Of a DNA stretch of 60,033 nt, positions 1 to 8,621 are shown one piece after another. The notes under the pieces were generated by a model, which was not told where the DNA came from, ran no database searches, and saw nothing but the letters and a program-made list of their open reading frames with translations. Position numbers and translations under genes: made by a program. The number at the start of each line of letters is the position of its first letter. The stretch's first letter is position 1. This DNA is from Halanaerobium sp. MA284_MarDTE_T2 (GTDB lineage Bacteria > Bacillota > Halanaerobiia > Halanaerobiales > Halanaerobiaceae), in the NCBI RefSeq assembly GCF_003337245.1, contig NZ_QPJE01000014.1, positions 1 to 60,033 on the forward strand, in the 5' to 3' direction.

Positions 1-2
1 TT

Positions 3-122
3 ATTCTGGAACAGGGGATTTTGAGCGAAGAAGAGCTTGAGGAAATTCTAAATCCATTTGAAATGACAGAACCAGGTATTGCTGGGAAAAATCTCCTAAA
101 CTGTGAGGAATCCGAATTATAA
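3..122 (+). CDS. aspartate ammonia-lyase-like C-terminus (partial)
   Basis: An open frame enters from the left edge and ends at TAA 120-122. Its last residues include GILSEEELEEIL, NPFEMTEPGIAGK and NLL, the usual C-terminal tail of aspartase/fumarase-class lyases, where xxPGIAGK is strongly conserved. Only about 39 residues are visible, so aspartase cannot be cleanly separated from class II fumarase; the wording of the tail favours aspartate ammonia-lyase (aspartate to fumarate plus ammonia). The next gene is a dicarboxylate/amino-acid symporter, which would suit uptake of aspartate or a C4-dicarboxylate. Confidence 0.7.
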   Translation: MLEQGILSEEELEEILNPFEMTEPGIAGKNLLNCEESEL

Positions 123-274
123 TGGAAAATATAATTACTTAATAAATAAAAATTGAATTTTAAATTATTTGAAAATAGTTAATTTTCCTGAAAGAACCAA
201 TTTTTTTAAAGTAAATTTAATAATAAGAGTAAATGTTCAGCATAAATATTATTGAAGAAAGGAGTAATATTGAA

Positions 275-1540
275 ATGCAAAAAGAAAAAACTTTATGGCA
301 AAAGTATCGCTCAATTCCATTAGTTTACAGAATTGCAGTATCTTTTATTCTAGGTTCTATAATGGGACTTATTTTTGGAGAAGCAATGGTTTCCATAAAA
401 TTTTTAGGAGATATTTTTATCAAATTACTTAAAATGATTGTTATTCCAATTATATTTTTTACTTTAATAATGGGAATGAAGAAATTAAGTCCTTCTAGAC
501 TTGGTAGAATTGGTATTCAAACTGTTTTATTTTATAGTTTGACTACAGCTATAGCTATATTAATTGGATTGTTTATGGCAAATCTTATTGATCCAGGTAT
601 TGGTTTAACTCTTAAAACCAGTGCTGAGATATCGGCTGAAAAAGCTCCTGGTTTTCAGCATGTTATTATGAATATTTTCCCAGATAATGTTGTAGGAGCA
701 ATGGCGGAAGGAAATGTATTACAGACAATATTTTTTGCAATTATTTTTGGAATAGCTTTGGCTATAGTAAAAGAAAGTGGAAAAGCTAAAATTAAAAAAA
801 TTGCTGAATTATTATTTGATCTTGTGGAAACAATTTCAGAAGTAATGTTCAAAATAGTATGGGGAATTATGGAATATGGGGTATTAGGTATATTTGCTTT
901 AATGGCTGGAGTTTTTGGGGAATCAGGATTAAATGTAATTATTCCCTTTGCAAAATTAATTTTTTCTTTACTATTAGCTGTAATAGTTCATATTTCAATT
1001 ACATATCTTTTAATAATAGTAATAGGCTTTTTAAGAAAATCACCACTATCTTTTTTAAATGGTTCCAAAAATACAATGCTGACTGCTTTGAGTATTCGTT
1101 CTAGTAGTGGAACTTTGCCTGTGACAATGAATGATGCTGAAAATAATTTAAAAATTGATGAATCTGTTTATAGTTTTACACTTCCTTTGGGTGCAACAAT
1201 TAATATGGATGGTACAGCAATGTATCAAGGTGTAGCAGCTATATTTGCTGCCAATTTAATCGGGCAGGCATTAACAATAGGAGAACAGATGACCATTGTT
1301 TTAACAGCAACCCTGGCGAGTATTGGTACTGCAGGTGTGCCTGGTAGTGGTTTAATTATGCTAACTATGGTTTTAACACAGTTAGGCCTTCCATTAGAGG
1401 TTGTTGGTTTTGTGGCAGGAATAGATCCTATTTTAGATAGAATAAGGACTATGAATAATGTAACAGGAGATCTTGCAGTAACTTCTCTTGTAGCAAAACT
1501 AAATGATGCTATTGATTTAGATAGTGGAACCTGGATTTAG
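275..1540 (+). CDS. dicarboxylate/amino acid:cation symporter (DAACS, GltP-like)
   Basis: 421-residue polytopic membrane protein of the Na+/H+-glutamate/aspartate/C4-dicarboxylate symporter family. It carries the family's serine-rich re-entrant loop (RSSSGTLPVTM, about residue 288) and the NMDGT cation/substrate motif in ATINMDGTAMYQG, followed by the glycine-rich TAGVPGSG loop. An earlier in-frame ATG exists at 233, but AAAGGAG at 258-264 lies about 10 bases before the ATG at 275, which also restores the normal family N-terminus. It lies 152 bases after the aspartase-like gene and could feed it. The exact substrate (Glu, Asp or C4-dicarboxylate) cannot be read from sequence. Confidence 0.85.
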   Translation: MQKEKTLWQKYRSIPLVYRIAVSFILGSIMGLIFGEAMVSIKFLGDIFIKLLKMIVIPIIFFTLIMGMKKLSPSRLGRIGIQTVLFYSLTTAIAILIGLFMANLIDPGIGLTLKTSAEISAEKAPGFQHVIMNIFPDNVVGAMAEGNVLQTIFFAIIFGIALAIVKESGKAKIKKIAELLFDLVETISEVMFKIVWGIMEYGVLGIFALMAGVFGESGLNVIIPFAKLIFSLLLAVIVHISITYLLIIVIGFLRKSPLSFLNGSKNTMLTALSIRSSSGTLPVTMNDAENNLKIDESVYSFTLPLGATINMDGTAMYQGVAAIFAANLIGQALTIGEQMTIVLTATLASIGTAGVPGSGLIMLTMVLTQLGLPLEVVGFVAGIDPILDRIRTMNNVTGDLAVTSLVAKLNDAIDLDSGTWI

Positions 1541-1849
1541 TAATTAATTGTATTGTTTCTGATAAGTTCAGTAAATTTCAAAATACTTTTGTAGTCCTGG
1601 GAATTGATGCAGCTGTTGGTTTTTTTGGTTGAGACGTTTTCTTCTATAAATAGCAAGCTAATGCTTCTTCTTTTATCTATAATTTTATCGGTTTTACCAT
1701 TATATTTTTGATCTGATATTATTAATCTATTAATCTTTCAGAATTGTAATAGTCAATGAAATTTTCTATATTTTCTTTAGCTTCATAAAATTTCTGATAG
1801 ATTTCTTTTCTATAGATATTCTTATACACTGGATGCAGATTGCAGATTC
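1541..1849. other. intergenic, no clear gene
   Basis: About 300 bases between the symporter and the recognisable transposase remnant. All frames are broken by stops. It may contain the decayed 5' part of the ISL3 element but I could not recognise conserved blocks in it. Confidence 0.4.
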
Positions 1850-2406
1850 AATAAAACGTTTTTTTCCATTGATAAAATTGGTTTGCATAAATTCCATGTA
1901 ATGAAAGCTGTAAATTAAGATGTTGATCAGGTAAGATGCAATGAACAGAATAAGCAGTTTGATAATAAAGAACTCAAAAGACAATGCACATCTGTCTTAA
2001 ATACAAGAAGAATTTAATTAAAGGGCAGAAAAAGAAACTAAAATCACTATCCGAAATGAATTTAAAAACAATGAGAGCCTATAATCTTAGATTATTTCTG
2101 CAGAAATTCTGGAATATAGATGATCTCACAATAGCAGCAAGTTATCTGAAGAAATAATAACTCTGGGCGATTTGCAGCCAGCTGGAACCAATGGTTGAGA
2201 TAGGCTGATTTATCTATAGACACTGGCAGGGGATAATAAACGATATTGAAAGCCGAATCAATAATGGTATATTAGAGGGTTTAAACAGTATTGTTTAGAC
2301 CAGAAAGAGAAAAGCCAGAGGGTTCAGGAATTTTAATAATTTCATGACAGCTATATATTTACAGTGTGGTAAACTTGAATTTGATTTATTTAAAGCATTT
2401 ATTTAA
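1850..2406 (+). pseudogene. ISL3-family transposase remnant
   Basis: Degenerate remnant of an ISL3-type DDE transposase. Recognisable pieces in order are KFHVMKAVN...DVDQVR (from about 1889), then after a frameshift near 1985 the run LKSLSEMNLKTMRAYNLRL, LFLQKFWNIDD, a piece around QLEPMVEIG, and the conserved C-terminal block GILEGLNSIV, TRKRKARGFRNF, TAIYLQCGKLEFDLF. In-frame stops occur near 1919, 2155-2160, 2206 and 2297, so it cannot make a transposase. No clear upstream half or left terminal repeat was found; GGTTATCCACACTAA near 2479 might be part of the right end. Reading of the family comes from the C-terminal motifs and is fairly secure. Confidence 0.75.
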
Positions 2407-2502
2407 TATTAAAATTCAGGCTGACTTGAGGGTGTATTTAAATTTTACGTTACCACTAATGTTAATATATACCATTTAGGTTATCCACACTAAACAGTTA
2501 AG

Positions 2503-2534
2503 AGCCTATTTCCTCATTAAGCAGGCTTTTTTTA
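2503..2534 (+). terminator. rho-independent terminator
   Basis: AGCCT (2503-2507) pairs with AGGCT (2523-2527), followed by seven Ts. The T-run is on the plus strand, so it would end transcription coming from the symporter/ISL3 side. It also sits 4 bases past the stop of the opposing XRE gene. Confidence 0.5.
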
Positions 2535-2537
2535 TAT

Positions 2538-2885
2538 TCAATTTTTTTCTGCTTCAATAAATTCTATCAGCTTTCTGTAAAAACTAATATCTTTAGAATC
2601 CATTTCTTTAAGGTAATCCACCAGCTGTTCCAGCTCTTTATTGTCAGTTATTTCTTTCAGCAGGGATTTTTCTTTAACAGCATTTTTTTCATTAAAATCC
2701 AGCAGTGTGTCAATACTGCACTGTAATGTATCAGAAATTTTTTTGAGAATTTCATAAGAAGGCTCCTGATTTTTGCTCTCATAACCGGCCACAGTTGATC
2801 TTTTTATTCCCACCAGCTCTGCCAATTCTTTTTGTGTTAAACCGCGTTTTTTTCTCATTTTTTTTAGGTTTTCACCAAAAGACAT
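2538..2885 (-). CDS. XRE-family helix-turn-helix transcriptional regulator
   Basis: 115 residues. Residues 1-62 form a Cro/CI-type HTH: FGENLKKMRKKRGLTQKELA, then LVGIKRSTVAGYESKNQEP and EILKKISDTLQCSIDTLL. The remaining ~50 residues are acidic and helical, probably for dimerisation. The start ATG is preceded on the minus strand by AGAGGTG. It is divergent from the threonine catabolism genes and its start lies only about 60 bases from their sigma-A promoter, so it may regulate them or itself; this is inference from position. Its target is not evident. Confidence 0.85.
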   Translation of the reverse strand: MSFGENLKKMRKKRGLTQKELAELVGIKRSTVAGYESKNQEPSYEILKKISDTLQCSIDTLLDFNEKNAVKEKSLLKEITDNKELEQLVDYLKEMDSKDISFYRKLIEFIEAEKN

Positions 2886-2944
2886 AAAAACACCTCTGAT
2901 TTTGTCGAAGGATTAAATAAAAAAGAAAATTTATGTAATTTGAC

Positions 2945-2973
2945 TTGACAAAGTTCTGAATTGACACTATAAT
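2945..2973 (+). promoter_or_regulatory. consensus sigma-A promoter for tdh-kbl
   Basis: TTGACA (2945-2950), 17-base spacer, TATAAT (2968-2973): a perfect sigma-70/A consensus. Predicted transcription start is near 2980, leaving a leader of almost 400 bases before tdh at 3375. Confidence 0.85.
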
Positions 2974-2979
2974 ATAATT

Positions 2980-3374
2980 AAAATGTGGTAATTAAGAACA
3001 AAATTGTTGTAATACTAAACTGCAGCAGTAGATAAAAAAATAGATTAAAGACTATAAAAGGACAGAGTTCTTCCCCGAACTCTTAAAATTAAGAAAGGAG
3101 GGATTAAGTTTAAATAATTAAAATGTGGGGTAACAGATTACAGCTGCCACTGTTCTGTTAGTCAAACACTCTCTGACAAATTATATCATATTAATTAGTT
3201 TGTGTAAATTTATCACTGTTACTTTTGCCAGAAGTATCAGAATATTGTTACATACTGAAAATTATAATTTAAGAACTAGGGCTCTGGGCCGGGAGATATA
3301 TTTCCCCGGCCTTTTTACATGTATAAGTAATAAGTTTGGGTTAATAAAGTTTAGAAATAGAAAAGGGTGTTTTT
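2980..3374 (+). promoter_or_regulatory. long structured 5' leader upstream of tdh
   Basis: About 395 untranslated bases between the consensus promoter and tdh. It contains a 7-bp hairpin AGAGTTC/GAACTCT (3064-3083) with loop TTCCCC, a purine-rich AAGAAAGGAGGG at about 3092-3102 with no useful ORF behind it, and a strong terminator just before the gene. This layout is typical of transcription attenuation, but I found no T-box (no GGGTGGNACCGCG) and no complete glycine-riboswitch aptamer, so the effector is unknown. Confidence 0.5.
3287..3316 (+). terminator. intrinsic terminator/attenuator before tdh
   Basis: GGCCGGG (3287-3293) pairs with CCCCGGCC (3304-3311) and is followed directly by TTTTT. 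It lies between the promoter at 2945-2973 and the tdh start 58 bases further on, so transcription of tdh must pass it. This makes it a likely conditional terminator. Confidence 0.75.
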
Positions 3375-4415
3375 ATGTGCAAAAAAATGAAAGCTGTTGT
3401 CAAGGATAAACCTGGAAAAGGTGCTGTATTAAAGGAGGTTGATATTCCGAATTGTGGTCCTGAACAGGTTTTAGTAGAAGTGGAAAGTACTTCAATATGT
3501 GGAACAGATCTTCATATTTATGAATGGAATAATTGGGCACAGCAAAACATTAAAGTACCACAGATAATGGGACATGAACTTGCAGGTAAAGTTATAGAAA
3601 AAGGTGAAAGAGTTGAAAATGTAGAGATTGGGGACTTTATATCAGCAGAAACACATATTCCATGTGGACATTGTTATCAGTGCAAAACAGGTAAAAGACA
3701 TATATGTAATGATATGAAAATTTTAGGAGTACACACAGATGGTGTATTTGCTAAATATGCAGTTATAAATAAAGTCGATGTGTGGGAAAATGATGATTCT
3801 ATTCCTCCTGAATTTGCTTCTCTGCAGGAACCGATGGGAAATGCTATAGATACTATAAGTGCTGGCAATGTAGCCGGAAAAAATATTTTAATTACCGGAG
3901 CAGGACCGGTAGGTCTGCTTGCCATAGCTGTTGCCAGAGCATTTGGAGCAGCCATTATTATAGTGAGTGAAATTAATGATTACAGAAAAGAACTTGCGGA
4001 AAAAATGGGAGCTGATATTGTTGTTGATCCTACCAGCAGTAATTTAGAAAATGTAGTTATGGATAATACTAATGGAATAGGGGTTGATTTTGCAGCAGAG
4101 ATGTCCGGAAATGAGAATGCTTTAAAGCACTCACTGAAATCAATTACTTCCGGTGGAAGTATGGCTGTATTAGGTCTGCCGGACGGCAGTGTTGATTTAA
4201 ATTTAACCGATGATGTAGTTTTTAAAGGTATAGATCTGCACGGTATAACCGGCAGAAAAATGTTTAATACATGGTATACCGCAAAACGTCTGCTGAAAGA
4301 AGAACTTGTTGATCTCAGTCCTTTGATTACTCATACCTTTTCATTAGAAGATTTTGAAAAGGGTATGAAGCTAATGGAAGAAGGAAACTGTGGTAAAATA
4401 ATTTTGAAACCCTGA
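3375..4415 (+). CDS. tdh: L-threonine 3-dehydrogenase
   Basis: 346-residue zinc-dependent medium-chain dehydrogenase that oxidises L-threonine to 2-amino-3-ketobutyrate with NAD+. Visible motifs: catalytic zinc site TSICGTDLHIYEW and GHELAGKV; structural zinc cysteines in CGHCYQCKTGKRHIC; NAD-binding GAGPVGLLAIAVARAFGA. The length matches bacterial Tdh. ATG 3375 has AAAAGGGTG upstream; ATG 3387 (MKAVVKDK) is an alternative that resembles the E. coli start. It lies 12 bases before kbl, its classic partner, which makes the threonine assignment much firmer than the dehydrogenase fold alone would. Confidence 0.92.
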   Translation: MCKKMKAVVKDKPGKGAVLKEVDIPNCGPEQVLVEVESTSICGTDLHIYEWNNWAQQNIKVPQIMGHELAGKVIEKGERVENVEIGDFISAETHIPCGHCYQCKTGKRHICNDMKILGVHTDGVFAKYAVINKVDVWENDDSIPPEFASLQEPMGNAIDTISAGNVAGKNILITGAGPVGLLAIAVARAFGAAIIIVSEINDYRKELAEKMGADIVVDPTSSNLENVVMDNTNGIGVDFAAEMSGNENALKHSLKSITSGGSMAVLGLPDGSVDLNLTDDVVFKGIDLHGITGRKMFNTWYTAKRLLKEELVDLSPLITHTFSLEDFEKGMKLMEEGNCGKIILKP

Positions 4416-4427
4416 GGAGGAATTTTT

Positions 4428-5606
4428 ATGAATACCGAATTTCAAAGAGAATTACAAAATAGAATTTCAGATTTAAAAAAAGAAGGACTATATAATAAAA
4501 TAAAAACTTTAGAGAGTCCACAGGGAGCATGGCTGGAAATTAACGGAGAAGAAGTTTTAAATTTCAGTTCGAATAATTATCTGGGACTGGCAAATCACAA
4601 AGAAATTGTTAAAGCTGCTCAGGATGCTCTCAATAAATTTGGAATTGGTCCCGGTGCTGTAAGGAGTATTGCTGGAACTATGACACTGCACAATGAACTC
4701 GAAAAAAAGCTTGCAGAGTTTAAAAAAACAGAGGCTGTTTTAACTTTTCAATCCGGTTTTAATGCCAATTTAGCTGTAATACCTGCACTTGTTGGCAGAG
4801 AAGATACTATAATTAGTGATGAATTAAATCATGCCAGTATAATTGATGGAACCCGTCTTTCTGGTGCTGAAGTAAAAGTCTATAACCACGTAGATATGAA
4901 ATCATTGGAAGAGGTTCTGCAGTCAGATTGTAAGGGGAGAAAATTAATTGTGACAGATGGTGTTTTCAGCATGGATGGAGACATTGCTCCACTGGCAGAT
5001 ATCGTTGAGTTAGGTAAAAAATATAATGCTTTAGTTATGGTTGATGATGCTCATGGTGAAGGTGTTTTAGGGTCTCACGGACGCGGTATTGTTGATCACT
5101 TTAATCTTCATGGAGAAGTGGATATTGAAGTAGGAACTTTTTCTAAAGCAATTGGAACAGTTGGTGGATGTGTTGCTGGAAGTAAAGTACTTAAAGAGTA
5201 TTTAAAACAGCAGGGAAGACCATTCTTGTTTAGTTCTGCAGTTACACCACCAGATATAGCAGCAACAATTAAAGCAGTAGAAATTTTGCAGAGAGATGAT
5301 AAATTAGTCAGTAAACTCTGGGAAAATGGTGATAAATTTAAAGAAAAATTAAAAGAAGCTGGTTTTGATGTAGGCCACAGCGAAACTCCTATTACACCGG
5401 TTATGATAGGTGATGCAAAAACTGCTCAGGAATTGAGTGACAGACTATTTGAAGAAAAAATATTTGCACAGTCGATCGGTTACCCAACTGTACCGAAAGG
5501 GAAAGCAAGAATAAGGGTTATGATTTCAGCTGTTCACAGCAGTGATGATCTGGAATATGCTGTAGAAAAGTTCAAAAAGGTAGGTAAAGAAATGGATTTA
5601 ATTTAG
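4428..5606 (+). CDS. kbl: glycine C-acetyltransferase (2-amino-3-ketobutyrate CoA ligase)
   Basis: 392-residue PLP enzyme of the alpha-oxoamine synthase family. It splits 2-amino-3-ketobutyrate with CoA into glycine and acetyl-CoA, completing the Tdh/Kbl threonine pathway. Motifs: [11 protein letters not shown] near the N-terminus, [22 protein letters not shown] with the PLP-contacting Asp/His, and the Schiff-base lysine in [11 protein letters not shown] (about residue 241). GAGGAGGAA lies 6 bases before the ATG. By sequence alone it could be confused with BioF, but the tight tdh linkage settles the role. Confidence 0.92.
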   Translation: MNTEFQRELQNRISDLKKEGLYNKIKTLESPQGAWLEINGEEVLNFSSNNYLGLANHKEIVKAAQDALNKFGIGPGAVRSIAGTMTLHNELEKKLAEFKKTEAVLTFQSGFNANLAVIPALVGREDTIISDELNHASIIDGTRLSGAEVKVYNHVDMKSLEEVLQSDCKGRKLIVTDGVFSMDGDIAPLADIVELGKKYNALVMVDDAHGEGVLGSHGRGIVDHFNLHGEVDIEVGTFSKAIGTVGGCVAGSKVLKEYLKQQGRPFLFSSAVTPPDIAATIKAVEILQRDDKLVSKLWENGDKFKEKLKEAGFDVGHSETPITPVMIGDAKTAQELSDRLFEEKIFAQSIGYPTVPKGKARIRVMISAVHSSDDLEYAVEKFKKVGKEMDLI

Positions 5607-5651
5607 ATAAAATTAATTCTAAAAAATTTTATAATCAACAAATTTAAAACT

Positions 5652-5687
5652 CCTTTCTTATTGAAGTAGAAAATTCAATAAGAAAGG
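5652..5687. terminator. 14-bp perfect inverted repeat after kbl
   Basis: CCTTTCTTATTGAA (5652-5665) pairs perfectly with TTCAATAAGAAAGG (5674-5687) across an 8-base loop. No T-run follows on the plus strand; the minus strand has a weak TTTTAAATTT. It is probably an mRNA 3'-end or stabilising hairpin between kbl and the symporter. Confidence 0.55.
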
Positions 5688-5846
5688 GGTACTTAAATAA
5701 TAGAAAAGAAAGAAAATTCTAAAATAACATATATAATAGTTAGTTAGAAACATTTTATTTATATTTTAATAAACTAGAAGTTTCCTTTTCTATTTTAGTT
5801 AATTAAAATACAGTAAAATCAAAATATTTTAAGGGGTGTCTAATTA

Positions 5847-7028
5847 ATGAAAAAATTAGGTTTGGTTCCCAGGTTATTGATAGGTATTATAATAGGTATA
5901 ATAATTGGTATGATTTTTCCTACCTGGATGTCTAGACTGATTTACACATTTACTCATATTTTTGGAGAATTTTTAAATTATATTGTTCCCTTTGTAATTT
6001 TAGCATTTATTATTCCTGGAATTGCAGAACTTGGTGATAAAGCAGGTAAACTTTTAGGTTCCACAGTTTTAATTGCTTATGGGTCTACTATTACTGCAGG
6101 TACAATTGCTTATTTAATTGCAAGCAGAATAGTACCTGCTATTGTAAAAAGTGCTTCTGTTGCTAATCCTGAAGAAGGGGGATTGGAGCCATATTTAAAA
6201 TTGGAAATTCCACCATTACTTGGTGTGATGACAGCACTTGTAACTGCTTTTATAATTGGTCTGGGTATAAATTATATTAGATCTCAAAAAAATCTTCAAA
6301 ACCTGTATGGATTTATGAATGAATTTAGAGAGATAATAGTATTAGTTATTGAAAAAGTAATTATACCATTTTTACCATTTCATATTGCCGGTGTATTTGC
6401 AAATATGGCACATTCCGGGACTGCATTTCAAACCCTTAGTGTCTTTGGTAGGGTATTTGCCTTAATTATAGCAATGCATCTTGGTTATTTGGTACTACTG
6501 TTCTCAATTGCTGGTGGATTTTCTGGTAAAAATCCATTTACAAGTTTAAAAAATATGATTCCAGCTTATACGACTGCTATTGGTACTATGTCGAGTGCAG
6601 CAACAATCCCAGTAACTTTAAAAAGTGCGAAAAAGAATAATATTAGTGAACGAGTTGCTGATTTTGTTATTCCCTTAGGTGCTACAGTTCATTTAGCAGG
6701 AAGTACAATTACATTAACAACCTGTGCCATTGCAGTAGTATTAATCCAGGGGGGAACACCAGTATTTGGACATTTCTTTCATTTTATAGTTCTACTTGGT
6801 GTAACGATGATTGCTGCACCTGGAGTTCCTGGTGGGGCAGTAATGGCTGCTTTAGGCCTTCTAACCTCCATTCTTGGCTTTGGTGAAGGTGCAACTGCGT
6901 TAATGATTGGACTTTATCTGGCTCAGGATAGTTTTGGAACAGCATGTAATGTTACTGGTGATGGAGCAATTGCTATAATAGTTGATTCACTGCGGAAAAA
7001 AAGTAGAGAAGGGGTAAATGCAGCGTAA
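5847..7028 (+). CDS. DAACS symporter, probably serine/threonine type
   Basis: 393-residue polytopic membrane protein of the dicarboxylate/amino acid:cation symporter family, only distantly similar to the one at 275. Motifs: SSAATIPVTLKSAKKN (serine-rich re-entrant loop) and ATVHLAGSTITLT, which replaces the NMDGT motif of glutamate carriers, plus the APGVPGGAVMAALG loop. RBS AAGGGGTG. Lying between threonine catabolism genes and glyA, it is likely to import serine or threonine (SstT-like role); the substrate is inferred from neighbours only. A separate promoter is likely because the intergenic gap is 240 bases. Confidence 0.8.
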   Translation: MKKLGLVPRLLIGIIIGIIIGMIFPTWMSRLIYTFTHIFGEFLNYIVPFVILAFIIPGIAELGDKAGKLLGSTVLIAYGSTITAGTIAYLIASRIVPAIVKSASVANPEEGGLEPYLKLEIPPLLGVMTALVTAFIIGLGINYIRSQKNLQNLYGFMNEFREIIVLVIEKVIIPFLPFHIAGVFANMAHSGTAFQTLSVFGRVFALIIAMHLGYLVLLFSIAGGFSGKNPFTSLKNMIPAYTTAIGTMSSAATIPVTLKSAKKNNISERVADFVIPLGATVHLAGSTITLTTCAIAVVLIQGGTPVFGHFFHFIVLLGVTMIAAPGVPGGAVMAALGLLTSILGFGEGATALMIGLYLAQDSFGTACNVTGDGAIAIIVDSLRKKSREGVNAA

Positions 7029-7181
7029 TGCAAAAAAGGTTGATTTAGATAATTCGTAGTATTAGTGTTTTTTAGAATATATAATACCAGGACATTTGTC
7101 CTAAATATAAATTTTTAATTTAGTTAGAATCATTTTTTAAAATTTTAAGGTTCATATGGTCAAAATAAGGAGATGAAATTT

Positions 7182-8411
7182 ATGCATAATTTAAAAAAGG
7201 TTGATCCGGAAATGGTTGATATAATTGCTGAAGAAAAAAATCGTCAGGCTAAAAATATTGAACTTATTGCATCCGAAAATTTTGTTAGTGAAGCTGTAAT
7301 GGAAGCAGCTGGTTCTATATTAACTAATAAATATGCAGAAGGATATCCTCATAAAAGATATTACGGCGGCTGTGAAGTAATAGATAAAGCAGAAGAACTG
7401 GCAATAAAAAGAGCAAAAGAACTCTATAATGCAGAACATGCAAATGTGCAGCCTCATTCAGGATCTCAGGCAAATCAGGCTGTTTATTTATCACATGTTC
7501 CAGTTGGTGGAACTATTCTGGCTATGGATTTAACTCACGGTGGACATTTATCTCATGGGAGTCCAGTTAATATATCCGGTAAATACTTTAACTTTGTCCA
7601 TTATGGAGTAACAAAAGAAGAAGAAATTATAGATTATGATCAGGTCCAATCTTTAGCAGTAGAACATAAACCAAAATTAATTGTTGCTGGCGCAAGTGCA
7701 TATCCGCGTGTGATTGATTTTAAAAAATTCAAAGATATTGCTGATTCAGTTGGAGCATTATTTATGGTAGATATGGCACATATTGCTGGTCTGGTAGCTG
7801 TTGGACTGCATCCTAATCCAGTAGAAGAGGCTGATTTTGTGACAACCACAACTCACAAGACACTTAGAGGTACCAGAGGAGGAATGATTCTCTGCAAAAA
7901 AGAATATGCAAAAGATATTGATAAGGCAATTTTCCCGGGCCTGCAGGGTGGTCCTCTAATGCACATAATAGCAGCAAAAGCAGTTGGTTTTAAAGAAGCA
8001 CTGACAGATGAATTTATGGATTACCAGCAGCAGATTATTGATAATGCACAAACTTTAGCTCATGAATTAAAATCACATGGTATGCGGCTGGTTTCTGGTG
8101 GAACTGATAATCACCTTATGCTTGTGGATTTAACCAATATGAATATAACAGGTAAGGAAGCAGAAGAGGCGCTGGATAAAATTGGAATTACAGTTAACAA
8201 AAATACAATTCCCTTTGAGACAAGGAGTCCATTTGTAACAAGTGGAATCAGAATAGGTACACCTGCAGTTACTACCAGGGGTATGAAAGAAAAAGATATG
8301 AAAAAAATAGCTGAATTTATATTTGAAGCATTAAAAGCTTCAGATGATGAAAAAACTCTTAAAGAACTAAAAAATAAGGTACATAAATTTTCTGAACAAT
8401 TTATCAACTAA
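7182..8411 (+). CDS. glyA: serine hydroxymethyltransferase
   Basis: 409-residue PLP enzyme interconverting serine plus tetrahydrofolate with glycine plus methylene-tetrahydrofolate. Motifs: [58 protein letters not shown], and the Schiff-base lysine in [14 protein letters not shown] (about residue 225). An ATG at 7173 overlaps the Shine-Dalgarno AAGGAG at 7167-7172; ATG 7182 is 9 bases away and is the better start. With Tdh/Kbl upstream it links threonine-derived glycine to serine and one-carbon metabolism. Confidence 0.95.
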   Translation: MHNLKKVDPEMVDIIAEEKNRQAKNIELIASENFVSEAVMEAAGSILTNKYAEGYPHKRYYGGCEVIDKAEELAIKRAKELYNAEHANVQPHSGSQANQAVYLSHVPVGGTILAMDLTHGGHLSHGSPVNISGKYFNFVHYGVTKEEEIIDYDQVQSLAVEHKPKLIVAGASAYPRVIDFKKFKDIADSVGALFMVDMAHIAGLVAVGLHPNPVEEADFVTTTTHKTLRGTRGGMILCKKEYAKDIDKAIFPGLQGGPLMHIIAAKAVGFKEALTDEFMDYQQQIIDNAQTLAHELKSHGMRLVSGGTDNHLMLVDLTNMNITGKEAEEALDKIGITVNKNTIPFETRSPFVTSGIRIGTPAVTTRGMKEKDMKKIAEFIFEALKASDDEKTLKELKNKVHKFSEQFIN

Positions 8412-8457
8412 TTAAAATTAAATACTTAACATTCAGGCCGGGATATCCCAACAGAAC

Positions 8458-8536
8458 AATAGTACCGGGTACAAATGAAATTTTTCACTTGTACCCGGTA
8501 CTATTTCCTTTTTATGTACCCGGTACCTATCTTTTT
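8458..8536 (+). terminator. glyA terminator region with three copies of a near-palindrome
   Basis: AATAGTACCGGGTACAA (8458-8474) pairs exactly with TTGTACCCGGTACTATT (8489-8505); the stem extends inward through TGAAA/TTTCA. A third copy, GTACCCGGTACC (8517-8526 and flanks), follows and is itself almost self-complementary, then TATCTTTTTTTT. The final copy plus T-run can act as the terminator; the large hairpin may protect the 3' end. Confidence 0.7.
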
Positions 8537-8621
8537 TTTCTAAAAATACAGCAGGATTATTTTAACAAATGTAGAATTATACCATAATTGTACTAAAATA
8601 ATTTTTTTAGGAGGTCAGCAG

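Noticed and set aside
1766-1984. 72-codon minus-strand ORF
   Set aside because: It lies antisense to the recognisable ISL3 transposase remnant and has no protein-like motifs.
3059-3067. GGACAGAG in the tdh leader, a motif found in glycine riboswitches
   Set aside because: Only these eight bases match. The upstream GGAGAG, CGAAGG and CUC-AGG elements of the aptamer are missing, and the bases instead form one arm of a simple hairpin.
2980-3374. T-box leader for a Thr or Gly tRNA
   Set aside because: No GGGTGGNACCGCG antiterminator core and no AG-bulge/GNUG elements were found, although the promoter-leader-terminator layout is similar.
3200-3409. 69-codon ORF upstream of and overlapping tdh
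   Set aside because: It crosses the terminator hairpin, has no Shine-Dalgarno sequence and overlaps the real tdh start.
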